From contig JAOTON010000975.1 in NCBI GenBank assembly GCA_034440635.1, positions 1,240,001 through 1,304,000 on the forward strand: a DNA stretch of 64,000 nucleotides, written 5' to 3'. This document shows, one piece after another, positions 21,734 through 33,310 of the stretch. Position 1 is the stretch's first letter; the number at the start of each line of letters is the position of its first letter. Below the pieces are notes generated by a model, which worked only from the letters and a program-made list of their open reading frames with translations, was not told where the DNA came from and made no database searches. The position numbers and the translations under genes are program-made. The stretch comes from Lepas anatifera. Taxonomy: Eukaryota > Arthropoda > Thecostraca > Lepadidae.

Positions 21734-21913
21734 AATAATTATTGGGGCTTATCGACGCACCAACTGCCAGGGTCATATGGCGTCGCCAACTCTTTCCCAT
21801 GTTGGAAGGGTTTCTCGGGAGCCAGCTTGCTCCTTGTTCAGGAAGCGCCGGGCCTTGAACCCGGGTCGGCTGCGTGGCGAACAGTACGCTGACCACTCCA
21901 CTACCGCGCCCCC
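21734..21913 (-). mobile_element. tRNA-Glu-headed SINE (type II), minus strand
   Basis: Read on the minus strand: GCGGTAGTGGAGTGGTCAGC, GACCCGGGTTCAAGGCCCGG (box B), GGAGCAAGCTGGCTCCCGAG, AGAGTTGGCGACGCCATATG and GGCAGTTGGTGCGTCGATAA, ending CCCAATAATTATT. The flanks are ATGCCTATGGATT (21721-21733) and ATGCTTATGGATT (21914-21926), a 13-base target duplication with one mismatch. It lies directly beside the hAT-like element. Confidence 0.9.
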
Positions 21914-21954
21914 ATGCTTATGGATTCAAATGGAAGGGTTCTTTCGAGCTAGTA

Positions 21955-22400
21955 GGGCCAAGGAGGGTACACGGTTCACCAGAAACAAATCTGTCGCCCC
22001 AAAATGCAGGGCCAAGGGAGTGCACGGTTCACCTGAACAAATCTGTCCCCACAAAAGACAGGGCCAAGGGGTGAGGTTCAACGAAACAAATCTGTCCCCA
22101 CAAAAGACAGGGCCAAGGGGTTCAACGGAACAAATATGTCCCCACAAAAGACAGGGCCAAGGGAGTGCACGGTTCAACGGAACAAATCTGTCGCTCCAAG
22201 TAACCGAGCAGTATAGTGCACAGTTCACAGGAACGCATCATTCGCCACAAGTGGCAGGGCCTGGAGAGAGCATAGTTCACCGAAACAAATCTGTCGCCCT
22301 AAGTGACAGGGCCCAGAGAGTGCACGGTTCACAGGAACACATCTATCTCCACAAGTGACAGGACCAAGCCAAATCTGCCACCTCAAGTGACAAAATAGGC
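21955..22400. repeat. Minisatellite, CAAATCTGTC units of about 39-55 bases
   Basis: Repeated words AACAAATCTGTC, CACAAAAGACAGGGCCAAGG and GTGCACGGTTCA recur at 21983, 22037, 22085, 22124, 22179 and 22284. The central three units are nearly identical and the outer ones diverged. A 193-codon plus-strand frame (21777-22358) runs from the adjoining SINE through the array. It is a composite of repeat sequence, not a gene. Confidence 0.8.
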
Positions 22401-24753
22401 ATCGTTCGTCAGCTGAGAACAAGCCGATTCAATTTGGTTCAACATTCCTTTTTGTACATTTTAGCTTTGACTAGGGACCCGGGATGCTTCTGGATACTTA
22501 ATTATGAGTTGCTGCATACCAAATGAAAGCTCACGGCGAAATGAATGAAAATTAAAGTTCAAATGTCTCAACAGAACCCACACGTCTCATTAGAATTCAT
22601 TGGCGTATCCTTTTAGTGCAGAGTTTCAACGCTGTCAATAAGGCGCGACCTCTATGCTATTTATACAGTGCTCATTTTGTCGGGCAGCTCGGGCCTGAAG
22701 GCGACATGCTTGTGCTTTTCTGACATGCTTGTACTGTGTGCTGTCAGAACTGTGAGGTTTTATTTGATGGGCGACAACTCAACATTAGGTGCCCTGAATA
22801 ATTCTGGATCATTGACCAAAGCTTAAATTGGAAGGTTTAACCAAAACAAACACAAATGCCAATTTCAAAAGAAGACCGAGGCGAATATACAAAAAAACAG
22901 CTCATTCTCAGCTTTTGAATTATATTACACCCTGGGGGCGAGAAAGTCTTTTCGGTGAACCGTTAGGGGCTTACCCCATTTTCAGTGTTTTTTTAGCTTC
23001 TAAGTTACAAAGCGTTTAAGATACGTGTTATTTGATATTTTTACCCCATATGACGGCATACGTCAACATAAGTCATCCAGTGCGTGATCATTACACCACA
23101 CGACAAAAAGCCATTTCTGTTCGTCAACGACTTCTGATGTCTTCATTAATGTTATTTTTCATTTGCGTTGCGTTTTGCATTATCGCATGATCTTCCGTCC
23201 TGGAAAAGAATGTTGGATTCCTCTTTCTCACCATAGCACAGATAATGGTAGCTGGAGGTATAGCCAAAAAGAGGGTAATTACTGTTTTTCCTCATATTTA
23301 TGCATTTGGGGCCAATTCGTGACTTCAGCCGTATCCCTTGTTTTTTGCACAAAACAACAACACTCACAATTCATGCCGAGCTTAAACTCACTCGTGTCAT
23401 GTAAAAATCTGTAGGATATATTTTGGCATGGCATAATATTATTCCATGCGAACTTTGAACTGAAGTTCCAACTTTTAATGGGACATTTTCACCTAGCTTA
23501 AACTGATAGTTTTATATTTTGGGTGTGCTCGTGGGAAGTTAATTTGCGAAGTCTGATGTCTCTAAAAGCGGTTCAATCTTCTGCAAGCCTTCGTCTGCAA
23601 CGCGATATTAGTTTTCATGAAATTGTCTTTTGGACAGTCTGGTCTAGAAAGGAGGCGAAAATCACAAAACTAATAAACTTCATGAGAAAAGGTTCCGTAC
23701 CAACTTGACAATTATTCAAACAGTTATCCCATACCAATATCCCTGGTTCATTTAAGCTGCTCGGGGTTGATTGGGCGTTGATTCGATGTCTTGACTTCAA
23801 TAAAAAATAATGTGAATATTTTGTCATCCACGGGTTAGAAGATTATTTAAAAGATAACTTTACCTGGATATTGGTCCCACCAACTGCGAGTCATGTATGC
23901 AGCATGGACATACTTGGTATCATTAGGTTCGCCAAGGCATAATAATTATCATTCTGCCAGAATGGTTTTGTTCATGATTAGGTATGGATGAAACATGGCA
24001 AATATCACTTATCTCTGAGAGATTTTGAGACCTCCACTCAACTCCGTCTTGACCTGACCTGAACATGGTTGAAGCGTTTCCTAACTGTCTCGTCGAGGCG
24101 AGTTTTATAATTATTTTGGAGTTGGTGCTCCAGTTTTTTGAGGAGTCGATCTACAGGCAGCTATACAGATTTGCAGCTTTACAGAGCACCTGATTGCCAG
24201 ACCACTACTCAGCTTGACTGGTCGAATAGAGCAGTATTCGGACCAGGTGAGCAGTCGATGCTATGAACTGCATTTTCATTGTTTTGTAACCTCATTTTGA
24301 AACTGTAATTGGGCAACTTTAGAAAGAATAACTTAACTACATGCATCCTTTGACCCACCATGGTGAAGGGGGAGCTTTCGGGCCGTGCCTAGCCATCAAA
24401 ACCACCGAACCATGCATCTGTCCTAAATTAATATCTTCCGCCATTGCTATCTTTAAACTACTAGCACCTAACCATACAGATGCAGCTATGGTAATTTAGC
24501 TCTGATCACATATTATTTAGTCATGGCTTCCAACAGGATGAAAAGATTTTCACTTTGAAATACAATTAACCTCAAATAAACTGCGTCTATTTGTACCTCT
24601 ACTCCATCTACCAAAACTTTCATCGGCCACTTCGGAAGGGTACCGGTAACGTTGTCACAACTCTCATCCTCTATTTAAGGCCTTTGGTAGCTCAGTTTGT
24701 GTCTGTGTAAGCGGTAGTTGATATTCTCAGAAGACGGAGTTGATTGCACTCGA
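22401..24753. other. Unassigned sequence
   Basis: I found no repeat family member, RNA or coding frame with a recognised motif. Frames of 60-83 codons at 22828, 23163 and 23523 are isolated and unremarkable. Confidence 0.35.
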
Positions 24754-24793
24754 CGCAGTCACCAGGAGCTTGTCAGCATACCTGGTGACTGCG
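24754..24793. other. Perfect 13-base-pair hairpin
   Basis: CGCAGTCACCAGG at 24754-24766 and its exact inverse CCTGGTGACTGCG at 24781-24793 enclose a 14-base loop. It could be a structured RNA element, a protein-binding palindrome or a transposon remnant. Nothing else nearby decides this. Confidence 0.5.
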
Positions 24794-24916
24794 GGTAATT
24801 GTAGCATGGAAGCTATTCAACACATAATATCTCTTACGTAAAGGGCAAGCAGCAGTGATGAATAAGGTATCCCAGAGAGGGCGAACGCTCAAGGCGGCGC
24901 CAATATAACACCTGTA

Positions 24917-24995
24917 ACAGGGGCGCAGCCAGGGGCACAGGGGCACGTGCCCCCTCCCAAATCGGTGTCCGAGTGCCCTCAGCCTCTGAGTGGTG
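24917..24995 (+). mobile_element. Fragment of a GGGGCGCAG-ended short repeat
   Basis: Starts AACAGGGGCGCAGCCAGG and continues with G/C runs and GTGCCCCCTCCC. It is the plus-strand counterpart of 1905-1990. No partner end was found, and it abuts the next short element. Confidence 0.45.
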
Positions 24996-25003
24996 TGCGC
25001 CTG

Positions 25004-25166
25004 TAGCAGGGTCCGATTCAGGACTTCATTTGGGGGGTGGGATAGGGGCTAGAGCCTCCCCATCATTTTCTGGGAACCATCTCAAGCTATGCATCAACTA
25101 CAAGCAGTCTGACATTGGGAGGAGGGGGTAGCCTCCTAGCCCTCCTTGTGTCCGCTGCTGCCCTGT
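25004..25166. mobile_element. Short inverted-repeat element of the GTGGCGGAT class
   Basis: The left end GCAGGGTCCGATTCAGGA and right end TTGTGTCCGCTGCTGCCCTG are imperfect inverses. The interior shares CTAGAGCCTCCCCATCATT, the GCATCAACTACAAGCAGTC region and the CCTCCTAGCCCTCC block with the copies at 10900 and 41529, in the same order. Non-coding. Confidence 0.6.
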
Positions 25167-25401
25167 CGTGTAAGTCATGAACCCCTTGGCCTAACACACC
25201 CTATGCCCCCTGAAGCTGGATGTAAGTGGACCGCATGCGACCATTGGAGCCCTCTGCCGTAATCATATGCCCCCCTATAACCTGGTGAGACTGCCCTGTC
25301 ACCACGGAAGCCCCTACTTAAGTGGATTAAAATGGTATTAGCGTAACGTAGCATTAAAACAGTTTTAGCGTGTTTCAACAATCCATTTCCGGCCTAGAAA
25401 T

Positions 25402-26171
25402 GAACTTCTTGAAATAATTAATTCTTGTATCACCTCCGGCGCTATACCAAACCAATGGAAAAATGGTATTGTGACACCGAGTCCTAAGGTGTGACAATTC
25501 TACCGACCCCGCCAACTGGCGACCTGTGACAATTCTACCGACCCCGCCAACTGGCGACCTGTGACAATTCTACCGACCCCGCCAACTGGCGACCTGTGAC
25601 AATTCTACCGACCCCGCCAACTGGCGACCTGTGACAATTCTACCGACCCCGCCAACTGGCGACCTGTGACAATTCTACCGACCCCGCCAACTGGCGACCT
25701 GTGGCAATTCTACCGACCCCGCCAACTGGCGACCTGTGACAATTCTACCGACCCCGCCAACTGGCGACCTGTGACAATTCTACCGACCCCGCCAACTGGC
25801 GACCTGTGGCAATTCTACCGACCCCGCCAACTGGCGACCTGTGACAATTCTACCGACCCCGCCAACTGGCGACCTGGACAATTCTACCGCCCGCCAACTG
25901 GCGACCTGCGACAATTCTACCGACCCCGCAACTGGCGACCTTGACAATTCTACCGACCCCGCCAACTGGCGACCTGTGACAATTCTACCGATCTCCGCCA
26001 ACTGGCGACCTGTAGCAATTCTACCGACCCCGCCAACTGGCGACCTGTGACAATTCTACCGACCCCGCCAACTGGCGACCTGTGACAACGCTACCGACGA
26101 TAGCGACAATCACTGAGCGCATCGTGCATAGGCAACTGAACGGCTTTGTTGCTGTCAACTTTCTATCTTAG
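25402..26171 (+). pseudogene. Reverse transcriptase fragment of a non-LTR retrotransposon, split by a minisatellite
   Basis: Codons from 25402 read ELLEIINSCITSGAIPNQWK then NGIVTPSPK. After the tandem array, from 26082, the frame reads VTTLPTIATITERIVHRQL then NGF, with a stop at 26169-26171. Together with the repeat peptide DNSTDPANWRPV these are the consecutive blocks of the finger region of LINE reverse transcriptases (the W..P.P.K...D..N.RP..LL....K..E.....L pattern) of the Jockey/CR1 type. The YADD catalytic motif, endonuclease and 3' end are missing, so this is a short remnant. Four extra bases (25489-25492) put the last upstream codon out of frame with the first repeat unit. The fragment cannot make an enzyme. 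Confidence 0.85.
25491..26087 (+). repeat. 35-base minisatellite derived from reverse transcriptase codons
   Basis: About 17 almost identical units contain AATTCTACCGACCCCGCC followed by AACTGGCGACCTGTGAC. In one frame a unit reads N-S-T-D-P-A-N-W-R-P-V, a reverse transcriptase motif that fits exactly between the flanking coding blocks. The unit is 35 bases, so the frame advances at each copy and a long open frame (25666-25944) repeats every 35 residues through all three phases. A few units near 25875-25990 carry 1-4 base deletions or a GATCTC variant. High identity points to recent amplification or homogenisation. Confidence 0.92.
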
Positions 26172-27678
26172 AGGCGCACTATTCGGGAAGTCTTTGAAAT
26201 ATTTTCTTGGGTTAGCCTTTTCAGCATCTGGGTTGGCATGGACAGGGAAACTGGGCAGGTGTGTACATACATAGGTTTGTATAGTAAAGTAAGCTATCAA
26301 ATGATATAGAACTTACTGGAGAAAAGTTTCTTGCTCAACGAGTAATGTCTGGCATTACTTTTGCTGCCGAGACCTGTACATCTCCAATCATTCTTTAGCA
26401 AAAACAAGTTGGGTTTTTTGTTTGATACAGTTTGTTCGGACTAGTCCAGGAGTACTACCTGGTGTGTAAGCTTTATGTGACTTTCCGGATCATACAGCAG
26501 TTAAAACTAATACCGGTCGCGTTTGGACAGGTTCTGGGTTAGGTAACGAGAATGATGTACTGAGGACAAGATGAACAAATTATTGACGTATGAATCCCAT
26601 CGATGGCTCAAATGAGGCTTCGATCCCAAAAGTGGAACATTTGCATAAAAATAAAACGTTTTTGCCATCAGCCAAATTTATTGGACCTGCATTTTTGTAT
26701 TCAATTTTTTTAGCTAAAACTTAACTTTTCTGGTCTCGTTAAGATCAGGAAAGTTGCATTGAGTTTGCAAAGCTTACAGTGCCAAATGAGGATTTGTTGG
26801 TGTTTGGCCAATAATTGGTATCAAATGCCAGATCAAACATGCATGTGGTCAGAAAGAATCGAAATGCAGTTTTAATCGATGCTGTATAGGTTTGCCAGAC
26901 GTCTGAATGTTTCAATAATAAATAAAAATGTTATTTTGGGCAGAAAGCACCACATTCGACACTAGATATCACTCTGTTTTAGCAGAATTCACCATTCATA
27001 CATGTTTTATCTCAGGCCTGTCGCGTCACTTATTGACCCCATACCCACAAAGTATGACGCAATAGCTGAGGGCCTTGGAAATGAAATTAAACTTATCTGA
27101 GCTTCCAAAGTTAGCTAAGAAGCTGTGGTATATTTTTTATAAGGCTTTGAAGATCTAAGTAAGTTAGCTTATGAAGAAAAACGGATGTCAGATTTTAAAA
27201 CAGTATCACATTCTTAGTTGGTAAGGGATAATCACATACAGGACTCATTGTGGCTGCCAATTAGCAGTGAGATCGACGCATTCAGCAATAAAGGAGGTAT
27301 AAATTTGTTATCTATGGAAGAGACATTTCTCACGCAGGAAAATCGAATTATACATAGTTTCTCAGAGTCATTCAAGGAACGTACCACACAATGCAATTAG
27401 AATAGTTCTGCATGTTTCATTCATTAACACCCTCGCCCCTCCTAACACTGGTATGAATTCTACCTGCGCGATCACACGCAACAGTTCAAGGTTAGGACCA
27501 AGGAGGGCCGAACATACTGTCCAAAATGTTACCAAATTCGATAGACTGTAATCAGGGCGGCTCATTATTTTGACAACGTGTTCGATATTTGCCAACAAGA
27601 TGTGTTGGTCCAAAGGCAAGAGCACAGTGGTTACATTCGCGGAACACCCTGCTCTGAATCGGCAGGACAGAACCCCAC
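26172..27678. other. Unassigned sequence
   Basis: The retrotransposon similarity stops at the stop codon near 26170 and no later LINE block was found. A minus-strand frame of 85 codons (27368-27625, starting MLLPLDQHILLANIEH) looks protein-like in composition but matches no family I know. Confidence 0.35.
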
Positions 27679-27835
27679 CCAGTGGTGGATAAGCGGGGGT
27701 GGGGGTGCTGGCTCAAGGTGCAAGCCCCTCCTCCCGAAATTTCCGATTGATCATAGTAATCACATAATAAGAGGTCATTCGAGACAAAGGTGGGGTAGCG
27801 CTGAGCCTCCAAACCTCCCCCTCCGAAATGGAAAT
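27679..27835. mobile_element. Fragment of a GTGGCGGAT-class short element
   Basis: The left end CAGTGGTGGATAAGCGGGGG is followed by GCTCAAGGTGCAAGCCCCTCC. The right side, AGCCTCCAAACCTCCCCCTCC, resembles the C-rich right part of the other copies but lacks a clear inverted end. Confidence 0.4.
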
Positions 27836-29436
27836 ATGGACCGCTACTAATCTCTTCTCTCTGACTAATCCATCAAGTCTTGAAAACAAGCTTGCACTAT
27901 TTTAGATTTGTGCAGCCAGAACGAGCTGAATATAAATACGTAAAAGACCCAAGTTATTGAATTTTGGCCCAGAGCAATGTCAGTGAGTGATGCAACGTGG
28001 TGCTTCAAGTTAAGTTGCTGAGTTGGAAACACCGCGGTAACCGAGACAAAAGTCGTCAAAAACGGAGGGTTTGTGATCGGCACTTGACGTGCCAGATACA
28101 CATTGATCAACTACCGGCAAGCTGTACAGGCATCCTCATTGGACTACTCCAGGTCAGTCACTTTATTCCCCGCACAGTTTTAAACAGTAGAAACAGTTGA
28201 CACTCAGTCCATGTTGACAAAGTATTGTTGCGTGTCTATCTACGGCACATGGTTTGCCTCACAACTAAATAGGGCGTATACAGTTGTTAATTTCTGTGCA
28301 CGAGTGACCTCTGACACGAAAACATTTGAGAAAAATATCGCGGAAAGTGAGGTGACTTGGGATTTACTTGTGAAGAAGCTTAATTAATACCACTAACTAT
28401 AATTGTCAATTTGCATGGCCTGTCAGGGAACTTAACGCCCACAAAAACATGGGCCCCGCACTGGATGCTTTCACCGCGAGCTTTGTTACGTTTAGATGGA
28501 CAGTGTAAGTAACTCTTTGTATTTCTTACTAGCTCACAATATATCGCACGTCTCGCTATAGTCTCAACCCATAACTTCACCTATCAGGGGGCTATAAGTC
28601 TGTTGGCGACGGAGCTGAACAAATGATATAAAATGCAAAGTGTACTCAGCACGGATGAGTCTGCGATCCTCCGCACAATGTTCTGTTTTACTGCCCAGAA
28701 CTACCGAGCGCGCCAGACGGACACCTGCGCCCACCCAGACTGCGGACAAATTGCGGGAAGGGGGAGACGGGGGCACGGAGCAGCGGCGCCGGCCAACAAC
28801 AACGCAGTACCTGAAAAACCTAACCCCAGTGTGACTAGCTTGAACACGCGCCGGTACGGGGGCGGATATCCTCAATGTCTTCTTTTACAGATAACACTGG
28901 TGAAGCAGTAAGAGCAGACATCTGAAAGCAGCTACTTTTCGCAATCCTGTCATTCTATATTCCTTGCCGTAGGCTGACTACCTTTCTGCAGGTCAGGATC
29001 TCTGTATGATAAATGGCCAACTCATTCGGCGGAAGCCGGGTTTTACTCAGGTAAATTATGGGTATTTTGTGACGGGCTGAGTCTCTTGTCTCAGCCAGTG
29101 CTCTTCAAGTGCACCTGAGATGGAACAGCCAGACCTGCGCAGCTATTCTTTCTCCTAAGCCAATAATCGGCTAGTTGAACACCTTCTTTGCCAATCAGGT
29201 TCCCTGAGAACAGTCGGAACTCCCGATCTGGAGGCAATTGGGCCCCGCTTTATAATCATTGTCCGTTTGTAGTGTCTATCTGTCCATCTGACAGCCACTA
29301 CGCTATTTTCACTCACTTATGTAACAGCCCAAGCAATATGGAAAACACCACATGCTTCACTGACGCGTTGGATAGTTTATATATAGACTAACTGCAAGCG
29401 TGCCTCACTTGACTCGCATATAACTGTGTGCCGGTT
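27836..29436. other. Unassigned sequence with a GC-rich patch
   Basis: No gene was established. The patch 28640-28870 is richer in G+C and CpG than its surroundings, with overlapping open frames on both strands (28633-28911 plus, 28564-28875 minus). None shows a known motif, so an exon or CpG-rich promoter can be neither shown nor excluded. Confidence 0.35.
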
Positions 29437-29789
29437 CAGGGGCGGATCCAGGGGGAGCAGTCCGGCAATGGCCCCCGCAAAACAAAGCAGAGGGAGGCCA
29501 ACCCCCCCCCCAGCAAATTAGTGTTTTATAATTTATCGACAGTAAGAACATTGTTTAGCGTATTTGTTCGTTTAATTTTCAAAGTGAAAGAAATTCCCTC
29601 TGAAGAGAAAGGAACCCTGAAGGACTTGCCGCTTCTCGAGCGAATGTTTAGAAGTACTTGATGGAGACACTGATTCACAGCACCAGTTTATGTCTGGCAG
29701 CCTCCGCCTCCGGCGCTCAACGTTTTTATCCCGAGGCTGATATGGGGTTGCTTCATTCCTCCAAAACCAACAGGCTGGATCCGCCCCTG
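29437..29789. mobile_element. Short transposon with CAGGGGCGGATCCAG inverted ends
   Basis: The left end CAGGGGCGGATCCAGGG and right end GGCTGGATCCGCCCCTG are perfect inverses over 15 bases. The flanks TGCCGGTT (29429-29436) and TGCCAGAC (29790-29797) share five of eight positions, a weak hint of a decayed 8-base target duplication. G- and C-runs adjoin the ends. No transposase. Confidence 0.75.
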
Positions 29790-30315
29790 TGCCAGACGCT
29801 TCCGTTTTAAAACGTTTATTTGGCAAACGTCGAGTGTGCCCAAGAATCGATAGAAGCGGAAATGAACAATCGTTGGTCGTTCTAACGTAATCTTTTCTGC
29901 CAGGGTGGCCGCCCTTTGGATATCGCGTGCCCTCACCCCCCCCCTCCCCTTGAGCTCTGACATACCACAGACCTGGGCCCTGAAGGTGTCTTTTAGGAAT
30001 TTCAAGAGGAGCCGTCTCCCTGACATCGATTTTGGGTTTTCATGTAGGTAGGTAGATCTAAAAATTTGAAGTCTCATCAGGAGGTTACAGGTCTAGGATG
30101 TTCTCTAAGAGGTATGTCTGATATATGATAGTATTATGGATTGGTATGTCTGTCTGAGGAGGGGCGGCCAAATCGTCGGGAGGGCTCTTGCACCCAAGCA
30201 TACGAAGACGGTCGACAATGAAGGAGACGGCCGGCAGCGGTAAAGACAAGCTTACTATTGGGAGAGTACTGGACGGGCAGGGCGCTTCTGCCTGTGTCAT
30301 CCCCAAAAGACAACT
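29790..30315. other. Unassigned sequence
   Basis: Open frames on the minus strand (29688-30077, 30085-30306) show no recognised motif, the first running into the adjacent short transposon. No repeat was recognised. Confidence 0.35.
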
Positions 30316-30978
30316 TTAACCCTCACCCTAAGGGGGCTTTTAAACCCCTAAGGTCTTTTCCAAGAGTCTGAAGGAACGAGATGGAGCGCCGCGATAATTC
30401 GTTTACCTTATCATTGAACCTTTAAACACCAGTTCCGAAAACTCTGAACTCCGGTCCTGTTCAGGTCAGGTCATCAGCTCTGTTCAAACGACTCTACCTC
30501 CGAACAAACTCACGTTGTTCCCTACCTACATATTTTAAAACAACAAATCATGTTGAAGGCCCACCCAGAGTTGCAATATACGGCCACGGGATTTCGTATA
30601 TTGACCCGGGGTCAACTATTTGGCGTGACCTCCGTGTCAAACAATGGAACAACACTGCATTGCCCTCTTTTAGCCCCAAAATGATAGTTTTTACCTCATT
30701 TCTTCTTTGTTTAGTATTAAGGGTAAAAACGTCAACTATAACGTTTTATTACCTGAGGGCCTATCCTGGGTCATGTCAGGTCATGTTGGGTCAAATCCTC
30801 ACTTTGGGCTTGAAAGACAGCTTCAAAATGGTTTCTAGTGTGTTCTAAGCTGAATGACGTCCTAGTACTCATATTTCCCTGACTTTATTATTTTGACCCA
30901 TAGTATAAGGTCATGTTAGTTCACTTACACTCAATTCAAATTGAGGCTAGACTATCTTTCTAAATTGATATCAGGGGC

Positions 30979-31095
30979 AGTTTTATACGCTAGATCACAT
31001 AATCGATCACAATAGTTTTATACGCTAGATCACATAATGAATCACAATAGTTTTATACGCTAGATCACATAATGAATCACAATAGTTGTATACGC
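30979..31095. repeat. 35-base tandem repeat, three full units
   Basis: Units starting AGTTTTATACGCTAGATCAC at 30979, 31014 and 31049 are nearly identical (ATCGATCACAAT versus ATGAATCACAAT). A fourth, AGTTGTATACGCTACATCTC, begins at 31084 and diverges. A single related word, TTTTATACGCTGAATCATA, recurs at about 31517 in the second half of the internal duplication. Confidence 0.9.
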
Positions 31096-31619
31096 TACAT
31101 CTCATTTCTCTCCAAATTCGGTATGGCAGCATGATTTATTATATCATTGACCTGGGGTCGGCTGTTAGGCATAACCTCCTCATTAAAAAACAACGAGAAA
31201 ATAAAACACCTTGTTTTGATCCAGAAGTGCTCTTTTCGAGCCCGTTTCTTATTCATTTGCTATTCTGGGTCGGTCGAAAACCAAGTAAGACATTTTGTCA
31301 GTCAGGGACCTGTCCAAGGAAATGTCAGGTCATACTGGGTCAACTACATAATTTAGACTGGAATATGGCTCCAAAATGTGACTAGGGGATTTCAAGCGGA
31401 GTACGCCCTGGTGTCTTTCCTTATCTGCGTTTAAGATTTGACCCCTCGCACAAGGTCATATTAGGTCATTTAGGGAAAGCTCACATTGAAGCTAAAACAT
31501 TGACACCAATGGCACTTTTATACGCTGAATCATATTTTGATAGTCAATTTTCTCCTGTTTACCGAACACGATAATGATGACTGAGCACTAGTTCGGATAT
31601 GGTCGTTCGGACTTACTCC

Positions 31620-33310
31620 ATCCGGATGTAAAAAAACACTGAAGATTGTATATTCGGGCATAGCCCTTCATCAGAATCATGTAGTAAATATAAAAAACTA
31701 TCAGTCACAGTGTAGTCAGACCTCGAATTGAGCTTCACACAAATGCATTTTAGAATAAACTGTTTAAAAAAATAGATGTCATGACAACAACAATCTTGGT
31801 ACCTCTAACCTAAGAGTAATGCCGACAATACAACAAAACTAGACCAGTATTTGTGTGACAGACTTTTCTATTATTTCAGTCAAACACTAGTTTTTCATCA
31901 ATAATGAAAAATTCGGTGAAGTATCCTAATTGGTTATTTGTATATTTCTGTTCTTATTATTCATTTTATTTTTTAGTTGACCGCAGCTAAAATGCTAACG
32001 ATAACTAATTATTTAGCACTAGTACACATGCTACTAAATCGGTGTAAAGACTGCAAACTTTCCCCTTTAATTCAGCCTGATACTATATTTTACAATAAAT
32101 GCCTCACTCGAATTATTTAATTAAGATTGTACTTAGTGGTCAGGATCAACTTATCCCTAAACTCAATCCATTGCATAATATTTGTTAATATGGTTTATAA
32201 TTGATAAACCGTTTTCCCCAGTCTGTTTAAAAATACTCTGGCCCAACGTTAAGCGTCGAATGAGTATACATCTGGCTGCAAAAAACATTATCAATTTTAT
32301 TATATTATACTTATTCAACAACCCTTCCCCAAAACCAAAAAGGGTTTATTAATGTTTGATCAGATTAACTAGCGCAAAGAGATGTGTTGGTTTTAAAGGT
32401 ACGTACTGGGGTTGGGGTTTTGAAATATGCAAATAATTATTGAAAATACTTTTCTACAGCCAGACGTATACTCATTCGACGCTTATCGTTGAGCCATAGG
32501 TACAGGCTGAGGAAAAGGATTTAACAATGATTGATCAAATTAACTAGCTATGAGATATGGATTTGTTTAAGGGGAACATACTATGGGGAGGGGTTGTTGA
32601 ATAAGCATATCATAAAAAATGGATAATGTTTTTTGCAGCTAGACGTATACTCATTCGACGCTTAACGTTGGGCCAGAGGTAAAGGCTGGGGAAAAGGGTT
32701 TATCAATTATAAACCTGTATTAACTAATATTATGAAATGGATTGAGTTAAGGGATAAGTTGAACCTGGCCACTAAATACAATCTTAATTAAATAATTCGA
32801 GCCAGGTATTTATAGTAAAATATAGTATCAGGCTGAAATAAAGGGGGAAAAGTTTGCAGTCATTGCACCGATCTAGTATCACGTGTACTAGTGGTAAATA
32901 ATTAGTTATATTTAGCATTTTAGCTGCAGTCAACTAAGAAATAAAATAAATAATAAGAACAGAAATATACAAATAACCGGTTAGGATCTAAAAGATGGCG
33001 TTGAGCGAATTTTTCATCATTGATGAAAAGCTCGTGTTTGGCTGAAATAATGGAAAAGTCTGTCACACAAATAATGGTCTAATGCTGTTGTATTGTCGGC
33101 ATTACTCTTAGGTTAGAGGTGCCAAGATCGTTGTTGTCAATTGTCATGACATCCAATTTCTTTAAACAATTCATTCTAAAAGGCATTTATTTTGTGTGAA
33201 GCTCAATTCGAGGTCTGGCTACACTGACATATAATTTTATATTTACTACATGATTCTGATGAAAGGCTGTGCTCGAATATACAATCTTCAGTGTTTTTTT
33301 ACATCCGGAT
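31620..33310. mobile_element. Long inverted-repeat (fold-back) element
   Basis: The arms, about 31620-32329 and 32583-33310, are inverse copies with scattered differences, beginning ATCCGGATGTAAAAAAACAC and ending in its inverse. Because ATCCGGAT is itself palindromic, terminal repeat and target duplication cannot be separated. The middle contains further rearranged copies of the arm tip (GACGTATACTCATTCGACGC at 32465 and 32643; the inverse near 32251). There are no long open frames. It lies inside the TTAA-target transposon. Confidence 0.8.
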
